Below are positions 7,085-7,385 of a DNA stretch of 7,385 bases, piece by piece. Position 1 is the stretch's first letter. Each line of letters begins with the position of its first letter. The notes under the pieces were generated by a model that was not told where the DNA came from, searched no databases, and saw only the letters and a program-made list of their open reading frames with translations. Made by a program: the position numbers and the translations under genes. Source of the DNA: JBLIAZ01 sp047631875 (GTDB lineage: Bacteria > Bacteroidota > Bacteroidia > Flavobacteriales_C > GCA-002722245); contig JBLIAZ010000123.1 of the NCBI GenBank assembly GCA_047631875.1, forward strand, positions 1 through 7,385, given 5' to 3'.

Positions 7085-7116
7085 AAAAAAAGGATAATGT
7101 TTAAAACACCATCCTT
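7085..7116 (-). terminator. Intrinsic terminator after the rplQ-like gene
   Basis: AAGGATAATGTT (7090-7101) pairs with AACACCATCCTT (7105-7116) around a 3-base TAA loop. The two A/C positions become G-U pairs in the minus-strand RNA, which gives a continuous 12-bp stem, followed by a run of seven U including the end of the stem (7085-7091). It lies about 35 bases after the stop codon of the upstream gene. On the plus strand the two mismatches and the broken T run make it weaker, so it points to the minus-strand transcript. Confidence 0.8.
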
Positions 7117-7150
7117 CTTTATTTTTATTAACTAAATGCTAACATTATTC

Positions 7151-7385
7151 CTATTTGTCAGAACCATCTTTTTTAGCATCGTCATCTTCTTTAACATCTT
7201 CCTTTTTAGCTTCAGGAGTTTCCTTCACCTCCGTAGCTTCTACTTCAGCAGCAGGAGTTTCTTCTGCTACCTCAACTACTTCAGCATCTTCAATTGCAGC
7301 TTCTACTTTTTCAGCAACAGGTGCAGTATCAGACGTTTTCTTTTTAGTTCTTCTTCTAGATTTTTTCTTACTAGAATTTGCATCT
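7151..7385 (-). CDS. rplQ: C-terminal tail of a partial gene, probably ribosomal protein L17 (rplQ)
   Basis: Seventy-seven codons and a TAG stop are visible; the 5' part lies beyond the window edge. The visible tail begins with a very basic patch, SSKKKSRRRTKKK, and continues as a low-complexity acidic region of Glu, Ala, Val and Thr-Pro (EETPAAEVEATEVKETP), ending in KKEDVKEDDDAKKDGSDK. Such basic-then-acidic extensions occur on L17 of Bacteroidota, and rplQ is the gene I recall directly upstream of carA and eno in flavobacteria, at the end of the rpsK-rpsD-rpoA-rplQ ribosomal cluster. The conserved L17 core is not in view, so the name rests on context and composition. Another ribosomal or nucleic-acid-binding protein with a similar tail is the alternative. 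A strong terminator follows. Confidence 0.6.
   Translation of the reverse strand, partial: DANSSKKKSRRRTKKKTSDTAPVAEKVEAAIEDAEVVEVAEETPAAEVEATEVKETPEAKKEDVKEDDDAKKDGSDK

Noticed and set aside
1..7385. A novel defence system, mobile element, CRISPR array or integration site
   Set aside because: No transposase, integrase, nuclease, repeat-spacer pattern, tRNA or flanking direct repeats were seen; the right two-thirds are core housekeeping genes.

Overview
The window is an ordinary, gene-dense stretch of a low-GC chromosome, most likely from a member of the Bacteroidota, class Flavobacteriia or a close relative. Four things point there: a DUF4270 lipoprotein beside a shortened starch-synthase-like protein; the order rplQ–carA–eno, which I recall as typical of flavobacterial genomes; promoters of the TTTG / TAnnTTTG type used by the Bacteroidota housekeeping sigma factor; and start codons with little or no Shine-Dalgarno sequence. 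I cannot name a genus.

Left part (1-2563, plus strand): a well-formed promoter (49-80) drives a 275-residue protein that keeps only the N-terminal half of a GT5 starch/glycogen synthase and has lost its ADP-glucose-binding motif. Twelve bases later comes a 401-residue DUF4270 outer-envelope lipoprotein, probably in the same transcript. After an 88-base gap holding a small hairpin comes an unrecognised 91-residue ORF.

Right part (2582-7385, minus strand, read right to left): the 3' end of a gene ending in a K/R-rich then E/A-rich tail, most likely rplQ (ribosomal protein L17 with the Bacteroidota C-terminal extension), then a strong intrinsic terminator; then carA (small, glutaminase subunit of carbamoyl-phosphate synthase) and eno (enolase), 20 bases apart and probably co-transcribed, closed by a second strong terminator; then a complete YgiQ-family radical SAM protein, which converges on the 91-residue ORF with only 18 bases between stop codons.

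The minus-strand genes are housekeeping: translation, entry of nitrogen into pyrimidine and arginine synthesis, and glycolysis. Every catalytic residue I could place in eno, carA and ygiQ is present. The less understood material is on the left: the probably non-catalytic GT5-like protein, the DUF4270 lipoprotein and the orphan ORF. I see no mobile element, CRISPR array, tRNA, defence system or sign of recent transfer. No stretch above 300 bases lacks a gene.
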